Positions 14,372-22,251 of a DNA stretch of 22,251 nt are shown in pieces. A program made the position numbers and the translations under genes. The DNA comes from an uncultured Megasphaera sp. GTDB taxonomy: Bacteria; Bacillota; Negativicutes; Veillonellales; Megasphaeraceae. The stretch is from contig CABQJB010000012.1 of the NCBI GenBank assembly GCA_902464195.1, positions 1 through 22,251 of the forward strand. Direction: 5' to 3'. The notes beneath the pieces were generated by a model. It was not told the DNA's origin, searched no databases, and was given only the letters and a program-made list of their open reading frames with translations. Every line of letters begins with the position of its first letter. Within the stretch, counting starts at the first letter, position 1.

Positions 14372-14817
14372 AAGAAGACAGTAACCATAAATTTTACCTG
14401 GTCCGCGAAGACATTCTGCCTGAAGCCATCAAGAAGACCATCAAGGTCAAAGAAATCCTTAAGCACCACCAGACGCGCACTATCAATGAAGCCGTCCGTA
14501 TGATGGACCTGAGCCGCAGTGCATACTATAAGTATAAGGATTATGTCTTCCCGTTTTACGATGTAACCCAGGGGAAAATCGTCACCTTAGCCGTCATGAT
14601 CTTCGACCGGCCCGGTGAATTATCGCAAGTGCTCAATACGGTCGCTGCCAATAACGGCAGTATCCTGACTATCAACCAGGGGATTCCCTTGCAGGGAATG
14701 GCAGATGTCAGCTTGTCCATCGAAACCAAGGATATGACCGTTCCTGTCGATGAACTGATCAAAACATTGGAAAAGCTGTCCGGTGTCAGCAAAGTCAATA
14801 TCATCGGACAAGCGTAA
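14368..14817 (+). CDS. ACT domain-containing protein, PheB-like (UPF0735)
   Basis: This 149-residue protein has an N-terminal helical part containing a helix-turn-helix-like stretch (INEAVRMMDLSRSAYYKY, about residues 38-55) and a C-terminal ACT domain (about 70-147) beginning LAVMIFDRPGELSQVL. PheB-type proteins are small ACT regulators often placed beside hom or pheA in Firmicutes, and are thought to sense amino acids; direct evidence is limited. The start is GTG 14368, with GGGAGG (14355-14360) 7 bases upstream. It overlaps the epimerase stop and is followed after 22 bases by hom, suggesting a link with threonine or methionine synthesis. Confidence 0.88.
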   Translation: MKEDSNHKFYLVREDILPEAIKKTIKVKEILKHHQTRTINEAVRMMDLSRSAYYKYKDYVFPFYDVTQGKIVTLAVMIFDRPGELSQVLNTVAANNGSILTINQGIPLQGMADVSLSIETKDMTVPVDELIKTLEKLSGVSKVNIIGQA

Positions 14818-14839
14818 GATAAAAAGGGGGAGTAGGCTC

Positions 14840-16129
14840 ATGAAAAATGTTTCCATTGCCTTGTTAGGCTGCGGTACGGTCGGTAAAGGGGTTGTCGACT
14901 TACTGGCCATGAACGGTCCGCTCATTGAAGAACAGCTCGATACGAAAATCAACATCAAGCGGGTCCTCATCCGCGATTTGAATAAGTATGAAAAGATGGA
15001 AGACTTACCGGATTCCATCCAGCTCACGACGGATTTCAACGATATCATCAACGACGATGAAATCGACATCGTCGTCGAAGTCATGGGCAGCGCCGATTTT
15101 GCCAAGGACTGCATCGAACAGTGCTTCCTGCGCGGCAAGAGCGTCATCAGTGCCAATAAGGACCTCATCGCCGACTACGGTATCCCGCTGCTGAAATTAT
15201 CGCAGCAGCACAACGTGGACTTCCAGTTCGAAGCCAGCGTCGCCGGCGGCATCCCCATCGTGCGCCCGATGTATTCGTCGCTCAACAGCAACCGTATCGA
15301 AGAAATCATCGGCATCATGAACGGCACGACGAACTTCATCTTATCCAACATGACCGCCCACGGCTCGTCGTATGAAGACGTCCTCAAAGAAGCCCAGGAA
15401 AAGGGCTATGCCGAAGCCGACCCGACGAACGACGTCAGCGGCTACGATGCAGCCCGTAAGATCGCCATCCTGGCAACGCTGGGCTTCCATTCGGCTGTGA
15501 CCTTCAACGACGTCCATGTCGAAGGCATTGAAAACATTACTAAAGAAGATATTGAACACGCCACGGAAATGGGCTATGTCATCAAGCTCCTGGCCATTGC
15601 CCGCCAGGATGAAGACGGCATTTCCCTCAACGTCCATCCGTCCTTTATCCGCAAAGGTCATCCGCTGGCCAACGTCGACGGTGCTTACAATGCCGTCTGC
15701 GTCCGCGGCAACTGCGTCGGCGACGTCATGTTCTACGGTCAGGGTGCCGGCTCTTTGCCGACAGCCAGTGCCGTTGTCAGCGACGTCATGAACGTCATCC
15801 TTCACCGCAACCTGAAGATGACGGGTAAGCGGGACTACGTATGGCATGAAGCCAAGCTCAAACCGCAGGCCGATATCTGCTCGCCTTACTACATCCGCAT
15901 GATCGTCAACAATGCGCCTGGCGTCTTGGCAGCCGTTTCCAAGGTCCTGGCAGAAAACAATATCAGTATCCGCTCCCTCATTCAGAAAGATGAAACGACA
16001 GAAATCGCTGAAATCGTCATCCTCATCGATAAATCGGCAGCGGGCCTGGTCCAGGCTTCGCTCCAGAAAATCGAAGGCTTGTCGTGCGTTCGCAAGATTG
16101 CGAATGCCATTCGTGTAATCGAGGTGTAA
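14840..16129 (+). CDS. hom: Homoserine dehydrogenase
   Basis: This 429-residue enzyme reduces aspartate semialdehyde to homoserine, the branch point to threonine and methionine. The N-terminal NAD(P)-binding motif is GCGTVGKG (10-17), and the catalytic domain contains GIMNGTTNFIL and the EADPTNDVSGYDAARK segment with the catalytic lysine. A C-terminal ACT domain (about 350-429, beginning YYIRMIVNNAPGVLA) suggests threonine feedback, as in Gram-positive Hom. GGGGGAG (14826-14832) lies 7 bases before ATG 14840; a longer frame from 14783 overlaps the previous gene and lacks support. thrB follows directly. Confidence 0.97.
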   Translation: MKNVSIALLGCGTVGKGVVDLLAMNGPLIEEQLDTKINIKRVLIRDLNKYEKMEDLPDSIQLTTDFNDIINDDEIDIVVEVMGSADFAKDCIEQCFLRGKSVISANKDLIADYGIPLLKLSQQHNVDFQFEASVAGGIPIVRPMYSSLNSNRIEEIIGIMNGTTNFILSNMTAHGSSYEDVLKEAQEKGYAEADPTNDVSGYDAARKIAILATLGFHSAVTFNDVHVEGIENITKEDIEHATEMGYVIKLLAIARQDEDGISLNVHPSFIRKGHPLANVDGAYNAVCVRGNCVGDVMFYGQGAGSLPTASAVVSDVMNVILHRNLKMTGKRDYVWHEAKLKPQADICSPYYIRMIVNNAPGVLAAVSKVLAENNISIRSLIQKDETTEIAEIVILIDKSAAGLVQASLQKIEGLSCVRKIANAIRVIEV

Positions 16130-16132
16130 GAA

Positions 16133-17050
16133 ATGACAAAAACGCTGCACGCACAGATCCCGGCCACGTCGGCTAACGTCGGCTCCGGCTTTGATGCTGT
16201 CGGGATTGCCCTGACTTTGTACAATGACATTTATTTTACGGAAGAACCGGATAAAGACACGATCACTGTCGAAATCGAAGGCCTGGGAGCCAACTCCCTG
16301 CCCCGCGATTTCGATGCCAATATGGTCGGTCAGGCCATGAAGGCCGTGGCCATCAAGAACCGCCAGCCCCTGCCCAAGGGCGGCACGCTGCGGCTGGTCA
16401 ATGCCATCCCGCCGGCACGCGGCCTGGGCAGCAGTTCGGCAGCCCTCGTCGGCGGCATCCTCATCGGCAATGCCCTGACGGGCAATAAGATGACCCGCGA
16501 AGATATGCTGACCATGGCGACCGTCCTCGAAGGCCATCCCGATAACGTGGCTCCTGCCATTTACGGCGGCTTGTCCGTTTCCATCATGGTCGATGGTAAG
16601 ACCCTGACCAATTCCATCCCCATCGATGATGACCTGTCTTTCATTACGGTCAGCCCGGAAATCGAAGTCTCAACGGAAGAAGCCCGTAAGGCCCTGCCTA
16701 AGACCATCGACTACCAGAGCGCCGTCTTCAACGTCAGCCGCGTCAGCTTCCTCGTATCTTCGCTGTTTACCAAGCAGTACGACCGCATCGCCTATGGCCT
16801 GCAGGATAAACTGCACGTGCCCTACCGCCTGCGCCTCATCCCCAGCGGTGACCTGGTCCTCAAGAAGGCCGTCGCAGCCGGTGCCCTGGGCGCTACCATC
16901 AGCGGTTCCGGTTCGACGCTCATCGCCTTTGCGACGGATCAGGAAGTACAGATCATGGATGCCATGATCAACTGCTTCAACGATCACGGCATTGCCGCTA
17001 CGGGGCATATCCTGAAATGCAGCAATGAAGGAGCGAAACTCGTCGAATGA
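16133..17050 (+). CDS. thrB: Homoserine kinase
   Basis: This 305-residue GHMP kinase phosphorylates homoserine to O-phosphohomoserine for threonine synthesis. PATSANVGSGFD (10-21) and the phosphate-binding loop PPARGLGSSSA (93-103) are diagnostic, and the C-terminal GATISGSGST block is present. It starts 3 bases after hom with GAGGTG near 16120 and ends overlapping nudC by 4 bases. Threonine synthase (thrC) is not in the window, although hom-thrC-thrB clusters are common in Firmicutes. Confidence 0.97.
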   Translation: MTKTLHAQIPATSANVGSGFDAVGIALTLYNDIYFTEEPDKDTITVEIEGLGANSLPRDFDANMVGQAMKAVAIKNRQPLPKGGTLRLVNAIPPARGLGSSSAALVGGILIGNALTGNKMTREDMLTMATVLEGHPDNVAPAIYGGLSVSIMVDGKTLTNSIPIDDDLSFITVSPEIEVSTEEARKALPKTIDYQSAVFNVSRVSFLVSSLFTKQYDRIAYGLQDKLHVPYRLRLIPSGDLVLKKAVAAGALGATISGSGSTLIAFATDQEVQIMDAMINCFNDHGIAATGHILKCSNEGAKLVE

Positions 17051-17874
17051 TACAAGACATTGGAAATCACACGTACCATGTCGAATACCACCCTGTGCCA
17101 CTGGTGCAGGATGGTATTCTTCTGTCTTATCAGGGCCGCAAGGTCCTGGTCCGGCTGACAGGGGACAAAGAATTTGTCTATCCCCGCTATGCCGACTATG
17201 CAGAATCAGGGGAAGACCAGTTCCGCTGGCTCTTTTCCGAAGACCAGGCCCAATTCTACCTGGCCAAAGAAGCCCTGCCGGAACGGGACGGCTTTACGTA
17301 TGTGTCCATCAATTTCATGCGCGCTGCCCGACCGCGCTACCTGGCCTTTGCCGGTATCGCCGGTCTGTCCCTGCATAACTGGTACAGCAACCACATCTAC
17401 TGCGGCCATTGCGGCCGTCCCATGCTGCACAGCGAGAGCGAACGCATGGTACACTGCGATCACTGCCACACCATGATTTATCCACGCATCTGTCCGGCCG
17501 TCATCGTCGCCGTCCGTCACGGCGACAAACTTCTGGTCTCGAAATATGCTGGACGGGAATATAAGAATATCGCCTTGCTCGCTGGCTTTGCCGAAGTCGG
17601 CGAGACCATCGAAGAGACGGTTCACCGGGAAGTCATGGAAGAAGTGGGCATCCGCGTCAAGAATCTGCAGTTCTATAAGAGCCAGCCCTGGTGCTTCACG
17701 GATACGCTGCTCTTTGGCTTCTTCTGCGACCTCGATGGCGACGATACGTTGAAAGTCGACCACGGCGAACTGGCTACGGCCGGCTGGATTGACCGCAAGG
17801 ACATCCCGGAAGATACGGAAAAGGCCAGCCTGACCATGGAAATGATGACCCTCTTCAAACAGGGCGTCTATTGA
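17047..17874 (+). CDS. nudC: NAD(+) diphosphatase (Nudix, NudC-type)
   Basis: This 275-residue Nudix hydrolase probably cleaves NADH or NAD into NMN(H) and AMP; the family also removes NAD caps from RNA. A zinc ribbon is formed by Cys119, Cys122, Cys137 and Cys140. The Nudix box runs from Gly180 to Gly201 with the core REVMEEVG. The NudC-specific SQPW (212-215) follows the box and is continued by CFTDTLLFGF. Its ATG overlaps the thrB stop (ATGA), so it is last in the chbG-to-nudC run. No terminator hairpin is seen between its stop and the T-box promoter. Confidence 0.94.
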   Translation: MIQDIGNHTYHVEYHPVPLVQDGILLSYQGRKVLVRLTGDKEFVYPRYADYAESGEDQFRWLFSEDQAQFYLAKEALPERDGFTYVSINFMRAARPRYLAFAGIAGLSLHNWYSNHIYCGHCGRPMLHSESERMVHCDHCHTMIYPRICPAVIVAVRHGDKLLVSKYAGREYKNIALLAGFAEVGETIEETVHREVMEEVGIRVKNLQFYKSQPWCFTDTLLFGFFCDLDGDDTLKVDHGELATAGWIDRKDIPEDTEKASLTMEMMTLFKQGVY

Positions 17875-17890
17875 TTTTACGCGGAGTACC

Positions 17891-17919
17891 TTGACAGGCC
17901 TAAGTAAACTTGCTACAAT
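17891..17919 (+). promoter_or_regulatory. Strong sigma-A promoter of the valS T-box transcript
   Basis: A perfect TTGACA (17891-17896) and TACAAT (17914-17919) have a 17-base spacer, and TGC directly before the -10 makes it an extended -10 promoter. The predicted start is near 17926, at the beginning of the T-box leader. Confidence 0.94.
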
Positions 17920-17925
17920 ATTTAT

Positions 17926-18174
17926 CACATAAAAGCGATGAGCGGAAGAAGCCTTATTTCTTTTTGTCAGCGAGATGCCGGATATGATGCGAGGGCATCC
18001 AAAGAGGGTAGGGCGCGTCACCCGGGAGCTGGCAGGAGGAAAGGCCTGTCCGTGCAGCAGACGTTACCTGTGCCATGAAGCGGTCGCGCAAGCGGCAAAT
18101 TAGGTGGTACCGCGGAAGATACAGCATTCTTTCGTCCTAAGGAATACCCTTAGGCGAGGGAATGCTCTTTTTTT
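17926..18174 (+). ncRNA. T-box riboswitch, valine (valS leader)
   Basis: The leader binds uncharged tRNA-Val and switches between terminator and antiterminator. The T-box sequence TTAGGTGGTACCGCGG is at 18100-18115; its bulge offers the bases that pair with the tRNA CCA end. Stem I starts near GCGATGAGCGGAAGAAG (17934-17950), with the distal arm near 17974-17999 (GATGCC pairs GGCATC). The specifier codon is best read as GTC (Val) at 18017-18019, followed by A and the CCCGGGAGC closing strand. CGTCCT (18133-18138) is the 3' side of the antiterminator. Valine specificity follows from the specifier and from valS downstream. Confidence 0.93.
18123..18174 (+). terminator. T-box-controlled terminator upstream of valS
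   Basis: AGCATTC (18123-18129) pairs with GAATGCT (18160-18166), and CCTAAGG (18136-18142) pairs with CCTTAGG (18148-18154). Seven T follow (18168-18174). The 5' arm contains the CGTCCT needed for the antiterminator, so the two structures are mutually exclusive. Confidence 0.93.
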
Positions 18175-18192
18175 GTTTTGGAGGGAATACAG

Positions 18193-20856
18193 ATGAAATG
18201 GAATAAGGAACAGTTAGGCGCTTACGCACCGAACGACATTGAAATGTCCTGGTATGATTTTTGGGAAAAGAATGGCTATTTCCATCAGGATCCGGATTCG
18301 AGCAAAGAACCGTTCAGCATCGTCATGCCGCCGCCGAACGTCACGGGTCAGCTCCACATGGGCCATGCCCTGGACAATACCCTGCAGGATATCCTCGTCC
18401 GCTTCAAGCGCATGGAAGGCTATAACGTTGCCTGGATTCCCGGCACAGACCATGCCGGCATCGCAACCCAGGTCAAAGTCGAACAGCAGCTGGCCAAAGA
18501 AGAAGGCAAGAGCCGCTATGACATCGGCCGTGAAGAATTCCTGAAGCGCGTCTGGGCCTGGAAGGAACAGTACGGCAGCCGCATCGAAAAACAGGTCCGC
18601 CGCCTCGGTTCTTCCTGCGACTGGAGCCGCAAACGCTTCACCATGGACGATACCTGCGCCCGTGCCGTCCGCGAAGTCTTCGTCACGCTCTACGAAAAAG
18701 GCCTCATCTATCAGGGCCAGCGTATCACTAACTGGTGCCCGCACTGCCACACGGCCCTGTCGGACATCGAAGTCGACCATTCCGACGTCCAGGGCCATCT
18801 CTGGTACATCAAATACCCCGTCGTCGGCGAAGATGACTACATCATGATTGCCACGACCCGTCCGGAAACCATCATGGGCGATACGGCTGTCGCCGTCAAC
18901 CCCAACGATGACCGCATGAAGAAATACATCGGCAAGAAAGTCGTCGTCCCCCTCGTCGACCGCGAAGTCGAAGTCATCGCCGACGACTACGTCGATATCG
19001 GCTTTGGTACGGGCGCCGTCAAGATTACGCCGGCTCACGACCCGAACGACTTTGAAATGGGCCAGCGCCACAACCTGGAATCCATCATGATCATGAACCT
19101 CGACGGCACGATGAACGAAAAAGCCGGTGCCAAATACAACGGTATGACCCGGGAAGACTGCCGCAAAGCTGTCGTCGCCGACTTGAAAGAATTGGGCCTC
19201 CTGGATCACATTGAAGAACTGACCCACGCTGTCGGCCATTGCTCGCGCTGTAAGACGACAGTCGAACCGTTCGTCACCAAGCAGTGGTTCGTCAAGATGA
19301 AACCCCTGACCGAAGCCGCCCTCAAGGCCGTCGAAGATGGCAAGACGAAGTTCATCCCCGACCGTTTCGTCAAGACCTATAACCACTGGCTGGAAGACGT
19401 CCACGACTGGTGCATCAGCCGTCAGCTCTGGTGGGGCCATCAGATCCCTGTCTGGTACTGCGATGACTGCGGCAAGTCTTCCGTCAGCCGGGAAGACATC
19501 ACCGAATGTCAGCACTGCCACAGCAAACACATCCACCGCGACCCGGACGTCCTCGATACGTGGTTCAGCTCGGCTCTCTGGCCGTTCTCGACCATGGGCT
19601 GGCCCGATAAGACGCCGGATATCCAGCAGTTCTTCCCGACCAGCGTCCTGGTCACGGGCTATGACATCATCTTCTTCTGGGTTGCCCGCATGATGTTCAT
19701 GACCTGCGAATTCATGAAGGACATCCCCTTCAAGAACGTCTTCATCCACGGCCTGGTCCGCGACAGCCAGGGCCGCAAGATGAGTAAATCCCTGGGTAAC
19801 GGCATCGATCCCCTCGGTGTCTGCGAACAGTACGGCGCCGATGCTCTGCGTTTCACCCTGGTCACAGGCAATACGCCGGGCAACGATATGCGCTTCTACA
19901 TGGAACGCGTCGAAGCGAACCGCAACTTTGCCAACAAGATTTGGAATGCTTCTAAATTCGTCATCATGAACCTCGGTGATTTCGACGAAACCTTCGTCCC
20001 TGAAGACGAAGACCTGACCCTGGCTGACCGCTGGATCCTCACATCCTTCAATGAAACCGTCGCCAAAGTCACGGAAGACCTGGATAAATTTGAACTCGGT
20101 GATGCTGCCGACGCCGTCTACAACTTCATCTGGAACTCCTACTGCGACTGGTACATCGAACTGGCCAAGAAACGCCTTTACCAGGCCGAAAGCGAACGGG
20201 ACAAGCACACCGTCCAGTATGTCCTGGTCTATGTCCTGACGCACACCCTGGAAATGCTCCATCCCTTCATGCCCTTCGTTACGGAACACCTCTGGCAGCA
20301 CCTGCCTCACGAAGGCGAAAGCATCATCGTCGCTCCCTGGCCGAAGACGCAGGATAAATGGAATTTCCCGGCCGATGCCGCTACCATGAATACCATGATG
20401 GAAGCTATCAAGGGCATCCGTAACCTCCGCGCCGAATCGAACGTCCCCATGGGCAAGAAGGCTCCGGTCATCCTGGCTCCGGCTACGGAAGACATGGCTC
20501 AGACCCTGAAGACTTACGAAGATTACTTCCATACGCTGGCCTTTGCTGATAAAGTAACCCTCCTCGGTGCTGGCGATGCCAAACCGGAAAATGCTGTCGT
20601 CGCCGTCGTTCCGGGCATCGAAGTTTATTTACAGCTCAAAGACCTCATCGACGTCGAAAAAGAAACGGCCCGCGTCCAGAAGGAACAGGAAAAACTCCAG
20701 AAGGAAATCGCCCGCCTCGACAAGAAGCTGTCCAACCAGGGCTTCCTCTCGAAAGCACCGGCAGCGGTCGTCGAAAAAGAAAAGAGCAAGCTCGCCGACT
20801 ACCAGGAAAAGATGGCCGCTTTGACCAAGCGCATGGAAGATTTGGCCAAACTCTAA
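18193..20856 (+). CDS. valS: Valyl-tRNA synthetase
   Basis: This 887-residue class I synthetase charges tRNA-Val and edits misactivated threonine. The HIGH motif appears as HMGH (55-58) after PPPNVTGQL, and KMSKS is at 529-533. The editing domain (TTRPETIMGDTAVAVN block), the anticodon-binding domain with WNSYCDWYIEL, and a C-terminal coiled-coil arm (about 815-887, charged E/K/Q) are in the usual order and length. ATG 18193 is preferred, with GGAGG at 18180-18184; an upstream TTG at 18178 overlaps the terminator tail. Expression should rise on valine starvation through the T-box. Confidence 0.98.
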   Translation: MKWNKEQLGAYAPNDIEMSWYDFWEKNGYFHQDPDSSKEPFSIVMPPPNVTGQLHMGHALDNTLQDILVRFKRMEGYNVAWIPGTDHAGIATQVKVEQQLAKEEGKSRYDIGREEFLKRVWAWKEQYGSRIEKQVRRLGSSCDWSRKRFTMDDTCARAVREVFVTLYEKGLIYQGQRITNWCPHCHTALSDIEVDHSDVQGHLWYIKYPVVGEDDYIMIATTRPETIMGDTAVAVNPNDDRMKKYIGKKVVVPLVDREVEVIADDYVDIGFGTGAVKITPAHDPNDFEMGQRHNLESIMIMNLDGTMNEKAGAKYNGMTREDCRKAVVADLKELGLLDHIEELTHAVGHCSRCKTTVEPFVTKQWFVKMKPLTEAALKAVEDGKTKFIPDRFVKTYNHWLEDVHDWCISRQLWWGHQIPVWYCDDCGKSSVSREDITECQHCHSKHIHRDPDVLDTWFSSALWPFSTMGWPDKTPDIQQFFPTSVLVTGYDIIFFWVARMMFMTCEFMKDIPFKNVFIHGLVRDSQGRKMSKSLGNGIDPLGVCEQYGADALRFTLVTGNTPGNDMRFYMERVEANRNFANKIWNASKFVIMNLGDFDETFVPEDEDLTLADRWILTSFNETVAKVTEDLDKFELGDAADAVYNFIWNSYCDWYIELAKKRLYQAESERDKHTVQYVLVYVLTHTLEMLHPFMPFVTEHLWQHLPHEGESIIVAPWPKTQDKWNFPADAATMNTMMEAIKGIRNLRAESNVPMGKKAPVILAPATEDMAQTLKTYEDYFHTLAFADKVTLLGAGDAKPENAVVAVVPGIEVYLQLKDLIDVEKETARVQKEQEKLQKEIARLDKKLSNQGFLSKAPAAVVEKEKSKLADYQEKMAALTKRMEDLAKL

Positions 20857-20865
20857 GGGGCAGCT

Positions 20866-22170
20866 ATGACCTACGAACAAGCAATCGACTATCTGGAATC
20901 CGCCAATGTCTTTGGCATCCAGCTGGGGCTCGGCCGTATCCAGGCCTTACTGGAACGGCTGGGCAATCCCCAGAACAACTATAAGACCATCCACGTCACC
21001 GGGACCAACGGCAAGGGTTCGGTGACGGCCATGATTGCCTCAGTCCTGACCGAAGCGGGATTCCGGACGGGCCGCTATACGTCGCCCCATCTGGAAGACT
21101 ATACGGAACGGATTCATATCGACAATCATGATATTTCCCGCGACGACTTCGCCAAAGCCGTATCCGTCGTCAAAGACGCCGTGACGGCTATGGTCGCTGA
21201 CGGCGGGGAAGGGCCGACGGAATTTGAAATGATTACGGCTGCCGCTTTCTGGTACTTCGATTATATCGGCGTCGATTATGCCGTCATTGAAGTGGGCCTG
21301 GGCGGCCTCCTCGATTCGACGAACGTCATCGTTCCCGTCGTTTCGGTCATTACCAACGTCGCCATGGACCATATGAAATACTGCGGCAATACGCTTGAAG
21401 CCATTGCCGAGCAGAAAGCGGGCATCATCAAGGAAGGCGTACCTGTCGTCACGACGGCTGATGGACCGGCCCTGCAGGTCATCGCCCGCAAGGCCTATGA
21501 AAAGCACAGCCGCCTCTACGCCCTGGACCACAGTTTCGATGTCGTCGGCAACGCCGGGCCGGAAGACCCGCAAGCCGGCCAGATGGTGACGGTCCGGGAG
21601 AAATATGGCTTTGCTATTACAACGGTCCTGCCCCTTTTGGGCAAACACCAGCGGACGAATTGTGCTGCTGCCATCATGACCTTGCTCATCCTGGCCCGCC
21701 ATGAAAAGAAACTGACCCGGACGGTCCTGGAAAACGGCATCCGCCACGTCCAGTGGCCCGGCCGCTTCCAGGTCTTCAAGGCCGGGGACATCGACGTTGT
21801 CCTCGACGGCGCCCATAATCCGGCTGGCATCGATACCTTCTGCAAGACTTACGAAGACGTCTTCGCTTCGCGGAAACGGGTCTTCCTCTTCTCCGTCCTG
21901 GCCGACAAAGATTACAGCCAGATGGTGCAGGAACTCTTCCACGACGACGATTACGTCGTCTGCGCACCGGCACCGACGCCGCGCTCGGCCGATCCCAAGG
22001 CCATGGCCGCCATCCTGCCGTGTAAAGCCGACTGGGCCGGCAGCATCGCCGAAGGCCTGGACAAGGCCCTGGCCGCCGTCAAACCGGACCAGGTCCTCTG
22101 CATCGTCGGCTCCCTGTACATCCAGGGAGAAGTCCGGAAGTATTTCCGGAATAGATACCATATTGAGTAA
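20866..22170 (+). CDS. folC: Bifunctional folylpolyglutamate/dihydrofolate synthase
   Basis: This 434-residue Mur-ligase-family enzyme joins glutamate to dihydropteroate and extends the polyglutamate tail of folates using ATP. The P-loop GTNGKGS (46-52) lies in HVTGTNGKGS, followed by YTSPHLEDYTERI. EVGLGGLLDSTN and the C-terminal DGAHNPAG block are family signatures. Length is normal. It starts 9 bases after the valS stop with AAGGGG 5 bases before the ATG; valS-folC is a common Firmicutes pair and the gene probably shares the T-box transcript. A period-7 repeat begins right after the stop. Confidence 0.97.
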   Translation: MTYEQAIDYLESANVFGIQLGLGRIQALLERLGNPQNNYKTIHVTGTNGKGSVTAMIASVLTEAGFRTGRYTSPHLEDYTERIHIDNHDISRDDFAKAVSVVKDAVTAMVADGGEGPTEFEMITAAAFWYFDYIGVDYAVIEVGLGGLLDSTNVIVPVVSVITNVAMDHMKYCGNTLEAIAEQKAGIIKEGVPVVTTADGPALQVIARKAYEKHSRLYALDHSFDVVGNAGPEDPQAGQMVTVREKYGFAITTVLPLLGKHQRTNCAAAIMTLLILARHEKKLTRTVLENGIRHVQWPGRFQVFKAGDIDVVLDGAHNPAGIDTFCKTYEDVFASRKRVFLFSVLADKDYSQMVQELFHDDDYVVCAPAPTPRSADPKAMAAILPCKADWAGSIAEGLDKALAAVKPDQVLCIVGSLYIQGEVRKYFRNRYHIE

Positions 22171-22251
22171 GGGCCGAGCGGCTAGCGGTCAGCAGCCAGC
22201 CACGAGCCACAAGCCACGAGCCACGAGCCACTAACCCCTAGCCCCTGACCC
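22171..22251 (+). repeat. Degenerate 7-bp tandem array, truncated by window end
   Basis: From the base after the folC stop, the sequence splits without gaps into 11 heptamers plus 4 bases: GGGCCGA, GCGGCTA, GCGGTCA, GCAGCCA, GCCACGA, GCCACAA, GCCACGA, GCCACGA, GCCACTA, ACCCCTA, GCCCCTG, ACCC. Unit position 1 is G or A and position 7 is A or G throughout, while the middle drifts from GGCT-like to CCAC-like to CCCT-like forms. The first units (GGCTAGC, GGTCAGC) resemble the reverse complement of the last (CTAGCCC, CTGACCC), so the array may fold back. It continues beyond the window. Confidence 0.8.

Noticed and set aside
14783..14839. Longer hom frame beginning at 14783.
   Set aside because: The extension lies inside the ACT-domain gene and lacks a ribosome-binding site, while ATG 14840 has GGGGGAG at good spacing and begins with the conserved dinucleotide-binding strand.
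18214..20532. 772-residue minus-strand frame antisense to valS.
   Set aside because: It is the same codon-bias shadow effect; the composition (rich in D, F, V, A) mirrors valS codons and no domain is recognisable.
22171..22251. CRISPR array at the right end.
   Set aside because: Units are 7 bases with no spacers and degenerate content; no cas genes are present.

Overview
The window is a gene-dense, entirely plus-strand stretch of chromosome. It is moderately GC-rich with a strong preference for C-ending codons (GTC, ATC, GGC). The content points to the Negativicutes (Firmicutes with an outer membrane), most likely a Veillonellaceae/Megasphaera-like organism. The main reasons are an ispH-rpsA fusion (an arrangement found in clostridia and Negativicutes), a valine T-box leader on valS, the scpA-scpB-rluB-cmk-plsC order, and nickel-pincer (lactate racemase) cofactor genes. 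The genus is an inference; no rRNA is present to test it.

Layout: (1) 1-327: the 3' end of a tRNA operon (Gly partial, Cys, Leu) closed by a terminator. (2) 343-6875: a promoter followed by the tightly packed genes scpA, scpB, rluB, a BaiN-like flavoprotein, cmk, plsC and an ispH-rpsA fusion, ending in a terminator-like hairpin. (3) 6898-8849: der and plsY. (4) 8851-10505: a promoter, rsmD, coaD, an unrecognised coiled-coil protein and a terminator. (5) 10535-12476: a TrmH-family RNA methyltransferase, larB and a stand-alone LarC C-terminal domain. (6) 12491-17874: a promoter, then a ChbG-like deacetylase, a sugar-nucleotide epimerase, an ACT-domain regulator, hom, thrB and nudC. (7) 17891-22170: a strong promoter, a valine T-box riboswitch with terminator, valS and folC. 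(8) 22171-22251: a degenerate array of 7-bp units running off the end of the window.

Most genes are housekeeping: chromosome segregation (ScpAB), ribosome maturation (RluB, RsmD, Der, TrmH family), phospholipid synthesis (PlsC, PlsY), CoA, isoprenoid, folate and threonine synthesis, and valyl-tRNA charging. No mobile element, phage, CRISPR or defence system is visible.

The points most worth a second look are: a perfect Shine-Dalgarno and in-frame ATG exactly at the IspH/S1 junction, with a promoter-like sequence inside an AT-rich patch of ispH, suggesting S1 is also made alone; the period-7 array after folC; a larB-larC2 pair lacking the LarC N-terminal part; and an scpA whose promoter leaves no room for a 5' leader. 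I did not find a clear previously undescribed multi-gene system.
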